From assembly GCA_013335175.1 (NCBI GenBank), contig JAAXWC010000017.1, positions 1 through 32,204 of the forward strand: 32,204 nucleotides of DNA, given 5' to 3'. The position numbers and the translations under genes are program-made. This document shows, piece by piece, positions 1 through 7,391 of the stretch. Under the pieces are notes generated by a model. The model saw nothing but the letters and a program-made list of their open reading frames with translations. It had not been told where the DNA came from and searched no databases. Source of the DNA: Candidatus Roizmanbacteria bacterium (GTDB taxonomy: Bacteria; Patescibacteriota; Microgenomatia; UBA1406; GWC2-37-13). Position 1 is the stretch's first letter, and every line of letters starts with the position of its first letter.

Positions 1-95
1 TTCCGCTCTTTATCATTGAATCGGAGTGGCGGTTTAATCACCGTGCTACGATGTTGAAAGATCTGAAACGTCTTCTCAAAAAGGAAAACAAATAG
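1..95 (+). CDS. IS1595/ISXO2-like transposase, C-terminal fragment (cut by window edge)
   Basis: Only the last 30 residues are in the window, read in the frame that begins at base 3 and ends at TAG 93-95. They include ESEWRFNHR followed by a lysine-rich tail. An (E/F)xWRFNxR block near the C-terminus is typical of the ISXO2-like (IS1595) DDE transposase domain, where the Glu is a likely catalytic-site neighbour. That assignment is from family memory, not a search. The stop lies about 30 bp from the end of the next gene, a DUF3800 gene that looks truncated, so the right end of an insertion element probably sits near 95-127. The upstream part of the transposase lies outside the window, so intactness cannot be judged. 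Confidence 0.55.
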   Translation, partial: PLFIIESEWRFNHRATMLKDLKRLLKKENK

Positions 96-118
96 TCCTG
101 TAGTTATTAGTTATCTAG

Positions 119-628
119 TCAGTACCCTAAATTTTTATCTGCAGCTCTACGAGATTCTGCAACTATTTCTCCAATTATGTCTCTTGTAGGAACGAGATGC
201 ATGGAAAACCATTCCAGTAAATATGAAAAAGTAATAATATATGGGGATTCTTTCAAAAGGGCTGCTTTTTGCGGAGATAACGTTTTAAGCGAATCAAATG
301 AACGAAGCCCTAATGCCTTGCAAAGCCTTTTTTTATTGATGCCAATTATTTTGATTTCTACTGGTATATTAGAAATAAAATCGGCTACTTCCTGTGATAA
401 TTTACGTAAATCCGCATCAAGCAAACGTTTTGTTGGATGTTCATAAATGTCATAACTGTGAAATGGCTTATTACTGTTTATTCCATATTTTCTTTTTATG
501 AAATTAAAATACCCTTCCACAACAGTTTTATATCGCTGTTCTAAAATTACTCCAGTTAAAATAAATGTTTCACTAGATTTTAAACTAGCTTTTCCTGACT
601 CATCTATGAAGAGTTTGCTTTTCCACAT
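119..628 (-). CDS. DUF3800 family protein, apparently truncated at the C-terminus
   Basis: The product is 169 aa. The N-terminus carries KLFIDESGK, the acidic FIDESG signature of DUF3800, a family with an RNase H-like fold often found near mobile elements and defence genes; its function is unproven. Further family-like features are an aromatic KPFHSYDIY stretch and a FSYLLEWF helix. Family members usually run to 220-300 aa and continue well past this point, so about a third seems missing. The stop codon falls at the boundary with the transposase fragment, so insertion of that element is the likely cause. I start it at 628 and not at the in-frame ATG at 643, because a perfect TATAAT (635-640 on this strand) lies between them and would place the transcript start at or just before 628. 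Confidence 0.75.
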   Translation of the reverse strand: MWKSKLFIDESGKASLKSSETFILTGVILEQRYKTVVEGYFNFIKRKYGINSNKPFHSYDIYEHPTKRLLDADLRKLSQEVADFISNIPVEIKIIGINKKRLCKALGLRSFDSLKTLSPQKAALLKESPYIITFSYLLEWFSMHLVPTRDIIGEIVAESRRAADKNLGY

Positions 629-634
629 GAAGTT

Positions 635-640
635 ATTATA
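635..640 (-). promoter_or_regulatory. -10 box of the DUF3800 gene (short-leader or leaderless)
   Basis: TATAAT on the minus strand, with six bases between it and the ATG at 628. It lies between the end of dus and the DUF3800 start, so the two genes are separate units. Confidence 0.6.
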
Positions 641-1673
641 CATCGTTTATTATATTCCGCACTTCCTCGATGTTTTTTGTTTTCATGAGGCGGTCTCGGA
701 CCTCGGCGGAGCCGTCAAATCCTTTGGTATACCAAGCCAAATGCTTGCGAAGCGACAAAAAGTGCAGGTCGGGAGTAAGTTTTTCAAAAAGTTCGCAATG
801 GGCAAGCGCAGTTTTAAGACGGGTTTGAACAGATACCTCTTCATTGGTAAAAACCCAGGGGTTGCCAAATGCTGCTCTCCCAATTAAAACACCATCGACA
901 TGGTATTGTTTTACTTTTTCCTCTGCATCGCGTTTATTTTGTATATCTCCGTTTCCTAACAAAAGCGTATTTGTTTGGTGCGCTAACTCTGCTGCTCTGC
1001 CAATTTCGTCCCAATTTGCAAAACCTGAATAGAGTTGCCGCAGTGTCCTGCCATGCAAAGAAATTGCCGCGGGTTCCATTTTTAAAAGCGTTGAGATCCA
1101 TTCGTGGGTAACAATTTTGTCGAAACCAAGTCGTGTTTTTACCGAAACAGGCAGAGGTTTCCTCTCTGATAATTCGAGGGCATTCTTTTCTCGATAGGTG
1201 TGTATCCAGGTGCAAATATGCTCACGAACACCAGCTTCCTGCAAAGTTTTCCCCTGCGCCCAGTCAGATGCCCCTTGCTTTGTTTTTTGAATAATTTCCT
1301 GAGCAAATGAAGGCGTTTTAATCAGCGCGGCACCACCGCCTTTTTTCGCAACGTCTCGGTCGGGACAACCCATATTAATGTCTATTCCATCCAATCCCAT
1401 TTCCGATACGATAAAAGCTGCTTTATAAAAAGCCTCTGGAGTATATCCAAAAATTTGACCAAGTATCGGAGTAGTGGTTTTGTGCCGAATAAGCGGATTG
1501 AGAAGTTTTACTCCTCCATGGTGCAGCCCTTCAACGGAGGTAAATTCTGTAAACAAAATGTCAGGATGCCCTGTGCTGTCTACAAGGGCCCGAAATGCTG
1601 CATCAGTGACGCCGTCCATAGGGGCGAGCCCGATAATTGGTCTTTGTAGTGTTTGCCAAAACGAAGCGGTCAT
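636..1673 (-). CDS. dus: tRNA-dihydrouridine synthase (DusB-like)
   Basis: This 345-aa FMN enzyme would reduce uridines in the tRNA D-loop to dihydrouridine with NAD(P)H. Visible family landmarks, in order: the FMN-binding start IGLAPMDGVTDAAFR, the catalytic-cysteine region DINMGCPDRDVAKKGGGAAL, the phosphate/flavin segment VSVKTRLGFD, ISLHGRTLRQLYSG, LLGNGDI, and VLIGRAAFGNPW. The length matches bacterial Dus proteins. The start at 1673 is chosen over the in-frame codon at 1694 because its ATG overlaps the TGA of the preceding methyltransferase (ATGA), a sign of translational coupling. It is the last gene of the operon 5076-636. The sequence cannot show which tRNA position is modified. Confidence 0.93.
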   Translation of the reverse strand: MTASFWQTLQRPIIGLAPMDGVTDAAFRALVDSTGHPDILFTEFTSVEGLHHGGVKLLNPLIRHKTTTPILGQIFGYTPEAFYKAAFIVSEMGLDGIDINMGCPDRDVAKKGGGAALIKTPSFAQEIIQKTKQGASDWAQGKTLQEAGVREHICTWIHTYREKNALELSERKPLPVSVKTRLGFDKIVTHEWISTLLKMEPAAISLHGRTLRQLYSGFANWDEIGRAAELAHQTNTLLLGNGDIQNKRDAEEKVKQYHVDGVLIGRAAFGNPWVFTNEEVSVQTRLKTALAHCELFEKLTPDLHFLSLRKHLAWYTKGFDGSAEVRDRLMKTKNIEEVRNIINDV

Positions 1674-2548
1674 TTTACATTCTCCCCTTCCCAACGGGCA
1701 AAAATGGTAGTTGAAAGAGGATATGTCTTATTTTTTGGCTCAAGAACGAGTTCGCCGCCATCGACAATTCCCCTCGACGGTTTCATCGTTTGCGAGAGTA
1801 TATTTACCAGCGAAAAGGAAGAAAGTTGAATGGCGTAGGCGTTGATAAAAAAGAAGAGCGGTTTTGATTCCAGGATAGATGAACAAAGGGAAAGAAGCTT
1901 TGGTAAGTCTTCCTCAAGTTTCCAGACCTGACCATCTACTCCCCGACCAAATTTAGGAGGATCCATAAGAATTGCATCGTATTTCGAACCTCGATTGAGT
2001 TCTCGTTTCACAAATTTACCTACGTCATCTACAATCCAGCGTACGGGTTTGCCCTCCAGGCGGTTCTGTTTTACATTTTCGTTCGCCCAGGTAATACTTT
2101 CTTTGGATGCGTCCACGTGCGTAACCTGTGCGCCTGCTTTGAGTGCGGCAACAGTTGCAGCTCCGGTGTACCCAAACAAGTTAAGCATCCGAACCGGACG
2201 ACCTGCGGTTTGTACTTTTGTTTGAATCCACTGCCAAACGGGTTCCTGTTCAGGGAAAATACCCACGTGTTTAAAGCTCGTTGGTTTTAAAACAAAGGAA
2301 AGATCTGTTCGTCGGATAAGCCAGGAAGAAGGAACAGTGCCCTTCCATTTCCAGTAGCCGCCCGTTGGCTTCTTTACGTAGGTGCCCTGTGCCATCTGCC
2401 ACTGCCGGGAATCAAGTTCTGGTTTCCAAATAGCCTTTGGCTCAGGGCGAATAAGCGTGTACGAGCCAAACCGTTCTAGTTTTTGTTCATTTCCCGAGTC
2501 TATCAACTCATAATCAAACTGAGCTGTCGGGGCAGATAGCGTTGGCAT
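1670..2548 (-). CDS. SAM-dependent methyltransferase, RlmI/RlmK-like (rRNA-type)
   Basis: 292 aa. The C-terminal two thirds is a class I Rossmann methyltransferase: motif I MLNLFGYTGAATVAALKAGA near residues 125-144, the SAM-ribose acid in VTHVDASKESITWANEN, and the catalytic-loop motif ILMDPPKFGRG. DPPKF plus the FGYTG form of motif I are typical of the 23S rRNA cytosine/guanine methyltransferase group (RlmI, RlmK/L; PF10672). The N-terminal ~100 residues (rich in Trp and Pro) would be the substrate-binding part; no PUA domain can be confidently recognised. It starts 3 bp after the upstream phosphatase fusion and overlaps dus by ATGA. Pairing with Dus suggests an RNA-modification role, but the target is unknown. 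Confidence 0.85.
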   Translation of the reverse strand: MPTLSAPTAQFDYELIDSGNEQKLERFGSYTLIRPEPKAIWKPELDSRQWQMAQGTYVKKPTGGYWKWKGTVPSSWLIRRTDLSFVLKPTSFKHVGIFPEQEPVWQWIQTKVQTAGRPVRMLNLFGYTGAATVAALKAGAQVTHVDASKESITWANENVKQNRLEGKPVRWIVDDVGKFVKRELNRGSKYDAILMDPPKFGRGVDGQVWKLEEDLPKLLSLCSSILESKPLFFFINAYAIQLSSFSLVNILSQTMKPSRGIVDGGELVLEPKNKTYPLSTTIFARWEGENVK

Positions 2549-2551
2549 ACG

Positions 2552-4210
2552 TTAAAATTGAATAGGAAATAAGGTTTGAATTTCAGAATCTGGTATTTCA
2601 TTTTTTTCATCTAATTGCAAAGTTTTGAAATATTCAGAACAAAAATCGTGATACTTTTGCAACTGTATTTTATCATATTTTAGAAGATTCTGAACGGCTT
2701 TATCCTCCTCTATCAATATTTTTTTAAACAGTATTTTCCGTATTTTTGCCTTTGCTTTCAGTTCATCAAGCGGAGCCGTTCTCGGTTTTGAAAGATAAGT
2801 TAGTCGGTATAAAAACGTTTTTATATTTGCTTTTTGAAGTTGTTTGTCTATTTGTAAGGATTGTTCTTTCCATCCAAACGTATCACATAGTTGAGAAATA
2901 ATAAGGTTTTTGCTGCGGGACAGCATGGAACCTCCGTTTTTGTCATACTCAGGAACATGAATGCCCATCTCTTCTACCTGTGCTCGGGCCAGAGATGGCA
3001 GAATACAACTTATCGCGGCGATCAGTGTTTCATAGGCGTCGTCTGGATTATGAAGCAAACGGTTTTTTGCGCGAGCGTACAGAGGTTTAAACTCTTTTAC
3101 CCGATCGGAAAACGCGTCGATAAGCTGACCATTCTCCTGTGTTCTTCCCGAGTTTCGGGCACGAACTCCATCGACAACATCCATCAAAATTCCCTTAAAA
3201 AAGAGCCACAAAGCCGTTAGTTTTTGGAAAAAAGAGGGCGATTGAGAAAGGATCGCGAGTGATCTATCTATAAGTGTTATCCCATGGAGTGAAACTTCAT
3301 TTGGGGTAAAACGAGGATCGGCAAGAGAGTTAAACAGCGGATCAAATACCCGTATAAGTTTTCGTAGCGGGTTATTTTGCGCCGGTGAAAAAGAAGAAGG
3401 ATTCCATTTTTCTAGTTGTTGATACATGGTTTTTGGGCCAGAATTCTTAAACAGCACATTGTTGTCTTTCGAAAGGAGTTTCTTTAGAATTGGAGTGGCT
3501 GAAACGGCAAAGGAGGTAATTGCTGCATTTTTTAACGAAAGCATCCCGGAATCTATTGCCCCGTCTCCAAAGAGGAGATATGATCCGTATGGGTACCGAT
3601 CATGCAACTTTTCAAACAGATACTGCGTTAGAATGCCATCTTTTCCGGCTATTTCTGGAACAACGATCAGATACCCTGAGAAGCGGGAGGCGGTGTTTTT
3701 CTGAGAACGACGTTCCGCAAGTACTCCTTTTATACCTTTAAAATTACTCGATCCAATCTTTCCCAGGAGTTTCTCAACCTCTAAGACCTGTTTATTTATA
3801 AGTGGCAGCCGGATTAAAAACGGGAGTTGTACGACGTGTGTATTTGTATCAGCATAGTCCAATACCTCATATAATTTTTTGCTCAGTGTTTCAATATGCA
3901 TAAACGAAGTTTTCTCTTGCTCTAAACGTTTTGTCCATTCACGATCTTCTCTGTAGCCATTTTCCGTTTTGAACAATAGTTTTGTGCCTGCTCCCAGTAT
4001 AAGCATTTCAGGATCCGGTAATCCAAGTAATCGTAAAATGAGTGTCTCTGCGGTTCCCCACTGAATTCGTCCGGTCGAAATAATGAAGGGTATGTGAGCA
4101 GACCGAATCCGTTTGCCAATTCGAATGGTATACCATGGTGCACATACGGCTCGCCAGTTTGGTTCAAAGAGTGTGCCATCGAAATCAGTTATGATGATTG
4201 GTGTTTTCAT
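2552..4210 (-). CDS. HAD phosphatase fused to a CDP-alcohol phosphatidyltransferase-like domain
   Basis: 552 aa. Residues 1 to about 250 are a HAD phosphatase of the Cof/sucrose-phosphatase type: nucleophile motif DFDGT (9-13), motif II STGR, a Lys near 190 and motif IV GDGAIDSGM (215-223). Residues about 285-440 carry the complete CDP-alcohol phosphatidyltransferase signature D-x2-DG-x2-AR-x8-G-x3-D-x3-D, with D344, D347, G348, A351, R352, G361, D365 and D369, followed by an LPSLARAQVEEMG segment resembling a conserved arginine-containing region of that family. The usual six membrane helices are not obvious: only two or three stretches are hydrophobic, and the last ~110 residues are charged. 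The ATG at 4210 overlaps the TGA of the upstream gene; the longer in-frame start at 4312 would lie deep inside that gene. A combined lipid-headgroup transferase and phosphatase is inferred; the substrate is unknown. Confidence 0.75.
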   Translation of the reverse strand: MKTPIIITDFDGTLFEPNWRAVCAPWYTIRIGKRIRSAHIPFIISTGRIQWGTAETLILRLLGLPDPEMLILGAGTKLLFKTENGYREDREWTKRLEQEKTSFMHIETLSKKLYEVLDYADTNTHVVQLPFLIRLPLINKQVLEVEKLLGKIGSSNFKGIKGVLAERRSQKNTASRFSGYLIVVPEIAGKDGILTQYLFEKLHDRYPYGSYLLFGDGAIDSGMLSLKNAAITSFAVSATPILKKLLSKDNNVLFKNSGPKTMYQQLEKWNPSSFSPAQNNPLRKLIRVFDPLFNSLADPRFTPNEVSLHGITLIDRSLAILSQSPSFFQKLTALWLFFKGILMDVVDGVRARNSGRTQENGQLIDAFSDRVKEFKPLYARAKNRLLHNPDDAYETLIAAISCILPSLARAQVEEMGIHVPEYDKNGGSMLSRSKNLIISQLCDTFGWKEQSLQIDKQLQKANIKTFLYRLTYLSKPRTAPLDELKAKAKIRKILFKKILIEEDKAVQNLLKYDKIQLQKYHDFCSEYFKTLQLDEKNEIPDSEIQTLFPIQF

Positions 4211-5076
4211 CCCTGTTTTACTCCGGTAAATTGATTCGCCAACCGTGCGATTAATTGGCCAATCTTCCCTTTCCCATGAGCAAAAGTAGTTCCGACTGTT
4301 TGCCAGTACCATCGGGTCAGCTGAGCCTTGGTCTGTGTAGATGGATTGGTAGAATGGGTCAGGTCGGCGGTATATCGTTCCCAGGGTTTATAGTAGTCTT
4401 CGGATAAATAGGAAATATTTGCCTTTTTACCCTTTTTTACTACCTCTTGCGCAAGTTTTTTCAAGTGAACAATTTTTTCTTCATCTTTTGGTTTCAGACC
4501 GGATGGTGATCGAAAAAAATAGGCGAAATGGTCCGCAATCGGATTTCGGACCGTGTAGGTAATTCCGTTATCTAAAATAATGGTCCAGGGTTCGAGGGTT
4601 TTCCAGCTGATACGCTGAGATAGGTCTTCAAAGGTAAGGGCCACACTCCCCTGCCCAAAATCTTCCGTTCCATCGATCTCTATCGCAGTTACAAACTGGA
4701 GCAGTTTGTTGCGTTTTCCCGAATTGGGATAAATTGCCGATTCAATAGAAATGAGCGGAAAGAGTTTATGCTCTTTTTCTGCCTGCGTCCGCAGTGAATT
4801 GATATACCCATTTAAGGCTTTTATTTTTTCGGGAGCAGTGCAAAACAGAATAATATCTATATCTTTAACGGTACCATCTGCTCGAAGAAGGGATAACGGC
4901 TTATGAGATGCAAACGAAATACGTGCGTGGTGAATATCTATCGAGTAGACCGAATTTTCATCAAAAACGCCAGCATACGACACCCCGCCAACGAAACGGT
5001 GGTTAATGTCGTTTTCATTCATATACTGCTCTAACTGCTGAATAATCGTATAGAGATTCTCTTGCGTCTGAGTCAT
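4207..5076 (-). CDS. Putative nucleotidyltransferase-fold protein
   Basis: 289 aa, first gene of a four-gene operon. Residues about 25-80 read RFVGGVSYAG, then, after a spacer, VKDIDIILFC. A GG/GS turn followed by an hDhDh strand is the hallmark of the minimal nucleotidyltransferase (pol-beta) fold, here with a longer spacer than usual. A later FEDLSQRISWKTLEPWTIIL and a helical ISDHFAY-like region resemble the helper parts of such enzymes. The assignment rests on motif pattern only. I start it at 5076: TACAAT at 5085-5090 lies 8 nt upstream and overlaps the alternative ATG at 5094, which could then not be transcribed. Its coupling to the HAD/CDP-alcohol transferase fusion suggests supply of an activated (NDP-linked) head group, but that is speculative. 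Confidence 0.5.
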   Translation of the reverse strand: MTQTQENLYTIIQQLEQYMNENDINHRFVGGVSYAGVFDENSVYSIDIHHARISFASHKPLSLLRADGTVKDIDIILFCTAPEKIKALNGYINSLRTQAEKEHKLFPLISIESAIYPNSGKRNKLLQFVTAIEIDGTEDFGQGSVALTFEDLSQRISWKTLEPWTIILDNGITYTVRNPIADHFAYFFRSPSGLKPKDEEKIVHLKKLAQEVVKKGKKANISYLSEDYYKPWERYTADLTHSTNPSTQTKAQLTRWYWQTVGTTFAHGKGKIGQLIARLANQFTGVKQG

Positions 5077-5084
5077 AATCTTAC

Positions 5085-5110
5085 ATTGTAGCATGGGTAT
5101 GGGGTAAAAT
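5085..5110. promoter_or_regulatory. Divergent promoters of the 4-gene operon and rnhB
   Basis: On the minus strand TACAAT (5085-5090) lies 8 nt before the ATG at 5076. On the plus strand TAAAAT (5105-5110) lies 7 nt before the rnhB ATG at 5118. Neither gene has a purine-rich ribosome-binding site. Confidence 0.6.
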
Positions 5111-5117
5111 AAATGTC

Positions 5118-5774
5118 ATGGCCAAAAAACAGTATCCCGATTTTTCCTATGAAACTCCCTTATGGGAAAAAGGGTACGGAGTAATCGGAATTGATGAGGT
5201 CGGACGGGGGCCATTGGCCGGGCCAGTAACGCTTGGGGCTGTTTGTATCGGGATGCCAAACATGGGCACTCCTGAGTCGTGGCTTGGACTGGGCATTGAC
5301 GATTCTAAACGGGTTGTTGAAAAACGGAGGACCGAGCTTGCTGCTTATATCACAAGCCATGCACTTGCAACTGCTGTTGCAGATTCTTCAGTAGAGGTTA
5401 TTAATAAAAAAGGTATTGTTGGAGCAATTCAAGAAGCAACATTGTCTTGTATTCGTCAAATTCGGTTGTCTGTTCCTTCCTCAGTGCCGTTGTACGTGTT
5501 GTGTGATGCGTTTACTTTGCCATCGCTCCCGGAAGGTATTATTGGTCAGGAAGGAATTATAAAAGGGGATCAAAAATCATGCTCAATAGCAGCAGCTTCT
5601 CTGATCGCGAAGGTTTCCCGAGACAGCTATATGAAAAGTTTAGCGACAGCGTATCCGCTTTATTGTTGGGAAGAAAACAAAGGATATGGAACACAAAAGC
5701 ATCGAGATGCTCTTAAACAGTATGGCATCACTCCGCACCATCGTACATTGTTTGTGCGCTCATTCCTCCCTTAA
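5118..5774 (+). CDS. rnhB: Ribonuclease HII
   Basis: 218 aa, the normal length. It cuts the RNA strand of RNA-DNA hybrids and removes single ribonucleotides from DNA. The active-site carboxylates are visible: D26 and E27 in GIDEVGRGPLAGPV, D130 in YVLCDAF and D169 in AKVSRDSYM. The GRG triad that senses the ribonucleotide 2'-OH is present (29-31), as are DDSK (61-64) and the C-terminal NKGYGTQKHRDAL block with HHRTLF. The start is fixed by the -10 box 7 nt upstream; a longer form would run into the divergent gene. It is transcribed away from the four-gene operon and ends 58 bp before the next gene, which has its own promoter. Confidence 0.97.
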   Translation: MAKKQYPDFSYETPLWEKGYGVIGIDEVGRGPLAGPVTLGAVCIGMPNMGTPESWLGLGIDDSKRVVEKRRTELAAYITSHALATAVADSSVEVINKKGIVGAIQEATLSCIRQIRLSVPSSVPLYVLCDAFTLPSLPEGIIGQEGIIKGDQKSCSIAAASLIAKVSRDSYMKSLATAYPLYCWEENKGYGTQKHRDALKQYGITPHHRTLFVRSFLP

Positions 5775-5796
5775 AAACGACTGAAAATACATTTTC

Positions 5797-5826
5797 TTTA
5801 CAAAATATGCGTAAAAGAAGTACAAT
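5797..5826 (+). promoter_or_regulatory. Promoter of the Gmad2 protein gene
   Basis: TTTACA (5797-5802), an 18-bp spacer and TACAAT (5821-5826), then six bases to the ATG at 5833. The expected transcript start is at or next to the start codon. Confidence 0.6.
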
Positions 5827-5832
5827 TACCAA

Positions 5833-6417
5833 ATGGAAAAGACGAATACTGAGCGTGCATTTCGCACACAACATGCATTGCTCGCAGCGCTTACACTTCT
5901 GAGTGCTGGTATTTGTGCGATGATCCTTGTACCCTTTATTACGTATAAAGGCCGCAATTCTACCGCTTCGCAAGGAATAGTTATCCCTTCTTTGCTTGTT
6001 GCAGAGGCAACCCCTGCTGTTGCTTCTCGCTCTGCTCCTTCTTCTCAGGGACATCCGATAAATGCTTCAAGTGCCGCCGGATTTTCCGTACAAACGGATC
6101 GAATTCGTCTTATTTCACCCATTGCACAACAAGTAATGAGCGGAAGCACGATTATATTTAAGGGGCAGATGAAGAATTTTATAGAAGGTGGAATGAACAT
6201 TCGACTCAAGAATGAACGAGGCGAGTTGATCCTAACCGATACAATTCAAGCTCAGAGTGATAATTATAGCCAGTTTGCAGATTTTCAAAAAGAGGTCAAT
6301 TTTGTAAAAATCCCTTCAACAGCAGGCACCCATGGTACCTGGGAAATTTATGAAATTGCTGCGAAAGATGGTGCAGAAAAAGTTCTCCTTCAGATACCGG
6401 TTCAGTTTGAACGATAA
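5833..6417 (+). CDS. Membrane-anchored Gmad2-domain protein
   Basis: 194 aa. Residues about 14-35 form one hydrophobic segment (ALLAALTLLSAGICAMILV) after a short charged N-terminus, so the protein is probably anchored with its C-terminal part outside. A low-complexity Ala/Ser linker follows to about residue 90. The rest, starting at IRLISPIAQQVMSGSTIIFKG, has the strand pattern of a Gmad2 immunoglobulin-like domain (PF10648), including KNERGELIL and the ending EIAAKDGAEK. In other bacteria Gmad2 occurs in spore-germination and cell-envelope proteins; here an adhesive or envelope role is only inferred. Nothing suggests an enzymatic site. The gene ends in front of a block of hairpin repeats that may serve as its terminator. 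Confidence 0.65.
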   Translation: MEKTNTERAFRTQHALLAALTLLSAGICAMILVPFITYKGRNSTASQGIVIPSLLVAEATPAVASRSAPSSQGHPINASSAAGFSVQTDRIRLISPIAQQVMSGSTIIFKGQMKNFIEGGMNIRLKNERGELILTDTIQAQSDNYSQFADFQKEVNFVKIPSTAGTHGTWEIYEIAAKDGAEKVLLQIPVQFER

Positions 6418-6450
6418 ATTTTTTATTTTCCCCCTTTTGTCAGCTCCTCA

Positions 6451-6583
6451 GTCCGGAATGACGTTGCATCGTCATCCCCGCGTAGGCGGGGATCCATCCC
6501 GACCCTTGCATCATACACCTCCCATCATACACCTCCCATCATACACCTCCCATGGATTCCCTCCTTCGAGGGAATGACGAGAG
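6451..6583. repeat. Hairpin repeat, copy 1 of a 133-bp tandem (three 14-bp sub-units)
   Basis: The unit begins GTCCGGAATGACGTTGCATC and contains two perfect stem-loops: ATCCCCGC-GTAG-GCGGGGAT and ATTCCCTC-CTTC-GAGGGAAT. Between them lie three tandem copies of a 14-bp unit, ATCATACACCTCCC. The block lies in the 372-bp gap between two convergent genes and has no plausible coding content. The stem-loops could terminate transcription from both sides. Confidence 0.9.
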
Positions 6584-6702
6584 GTCCGGAATGACGTTGC
6601 ATCGTCATCCCCGCGTAGGCGGGGATCCATCCCGACCCTTGCATCAGACTCCTCCCATCAGACACCCCCCATGGATTCCCTCCTTCGAGGGAATGACGAG
6701 AG
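6584..6702. repeat. Hairpin repeat, copy 2 (two 14-bp sub-units)
   Basis: It follows copy 1 directly and shares its two stem-loops and flanks, but has only two 14-bp sub-units, with small changes (ATCAGACTCCTCCC and ATCAGACACCCCCC). The remaining gap to 6789 holds a degenerate piece ending in GGAATGTCGT, similar to the outer edge of the repeat. Confidence 0.9.
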
Positions 6703-6789
6703 AGCCGGATGACGAACAGACAAAAATAAAGAATGGGTGGCACGAGAATGAGGCTTCGCGGGGCAAAGCCGGAATGTCGTAAAAAAATA

Positions 6790-7308
6790 TTAGATCCACT
6801 CAATAAAGTCACAGCCGGTAGCAGACTTTGTCTTTGGATCCCACTTATTGGTCGAGCATTTTTTCATTTGCTTCCCTGCTGCAGAGGTATACATAACCAG
6901 TTTTTCTCCGCATTTTGGGCAATCCTCGTCGAGCTCCTCTGTTTTTCCGTTCATCCATTCGATGAAATCGCAGCCAGAAGCCTGTTTTGTCTTTGGATCC
7001 CATTTATTCTCAGTGCAACGTTTTGCTTTTTTGCCAAAGCGAGAGGTAATAAGCACAAGTTTAGCACCACATTTGGGACAAACTTCATCAAGTTCTTTTG
7101 GAGCCACTGTTAGCCAGCGCACATAATCACAGCCTTCGCTTTCCTTTGTCTCTGGATTCCAACTGCTTGTTGAACAGCGTTGTAATTTTTTTCCTGATTT
7201 TGTTTCTACCACTTCGCCAAGAGGAGCTCCACATTTTGGACAACTGCCTTCTGTGTCAGCAACTTCACCTGGTTCTGGGGGCATTGGTATCGGTTCGTCT
7301 GGATACAT
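6790..7308 (-). CDS. Triple zinc-ribbon protein (topoisomerase I C-terminal finger type)
   Basis: 172 aa, made almost entirely of three tandem repeats of about 48 residues after a Pro/Glu-rich N-terminus. Each repeat reads CPKCG, then a basic GKK...RC, then a W(D/N)PxTKxxxGCD(F/Y)hxW ending, giving four cysteines per unit. This matches the C4 zinc fingers found at the C-terminus of bacterial topoisomerase I (zf-C4_Topoisom), here free-standing. Nucleic-acid binding is the likely role, with no catalytic domain visible. The three Trp-ending units are more alike to one another than fingers within a topoisomerase usually are, which suggests recent internal duplication. A TATAAA -10 box (7315-7320) lies six bases before the ATG. 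Confidence 0.75.
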   Translation of the reverse strand: MYPDEPIPMPPEPGEVADTEGSCPKCGAPLGEVVETKSGKKLQRCSTSSWNPETKESEGCDYVRWLTVAPKELDEVCPKCGAKLVLITSRFGKKAKRCTENKWDPKTKQASGCDFIEWMNGKTEELDEDCPKCGEKLVMYTSAAGKQMKKCSTNKWDPKTKSATGCDFIEWI

Positions 7309-7391
7309 AGTATATTTATATAATTGTTAAAATATGTGGTACAGTGTAGCATCTTCTCGATAAAGATTGCAAACGGAAATTGAATCTATCT

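Noticed and set aside
629-643. ATG at 643 as start of the DUF3800 gene
   Set aside because: The TATAAT at 635-640 lies downstream of that codon.
4208-4312. Longer start of the HAD fusion at 4312
   Set aside because: It would overlap the upstream gene by about 100 bp, while the ATG at 4210 gives an ATGA junction directly before the DFDGT motif.
6451-6702. Tandem repeats resembling a CRISPR array
   Set aside because: Only two long units with palindromic parts, no unique spacers of even length and no cas gene nearby.
6552-6812. Open reading frames across the hairpin repeats on both strands
   Set aside because: They translate the repeat itself (RHPRVGGDPSRPL-like), recur at each repeat copy and have no promoter or coding features.
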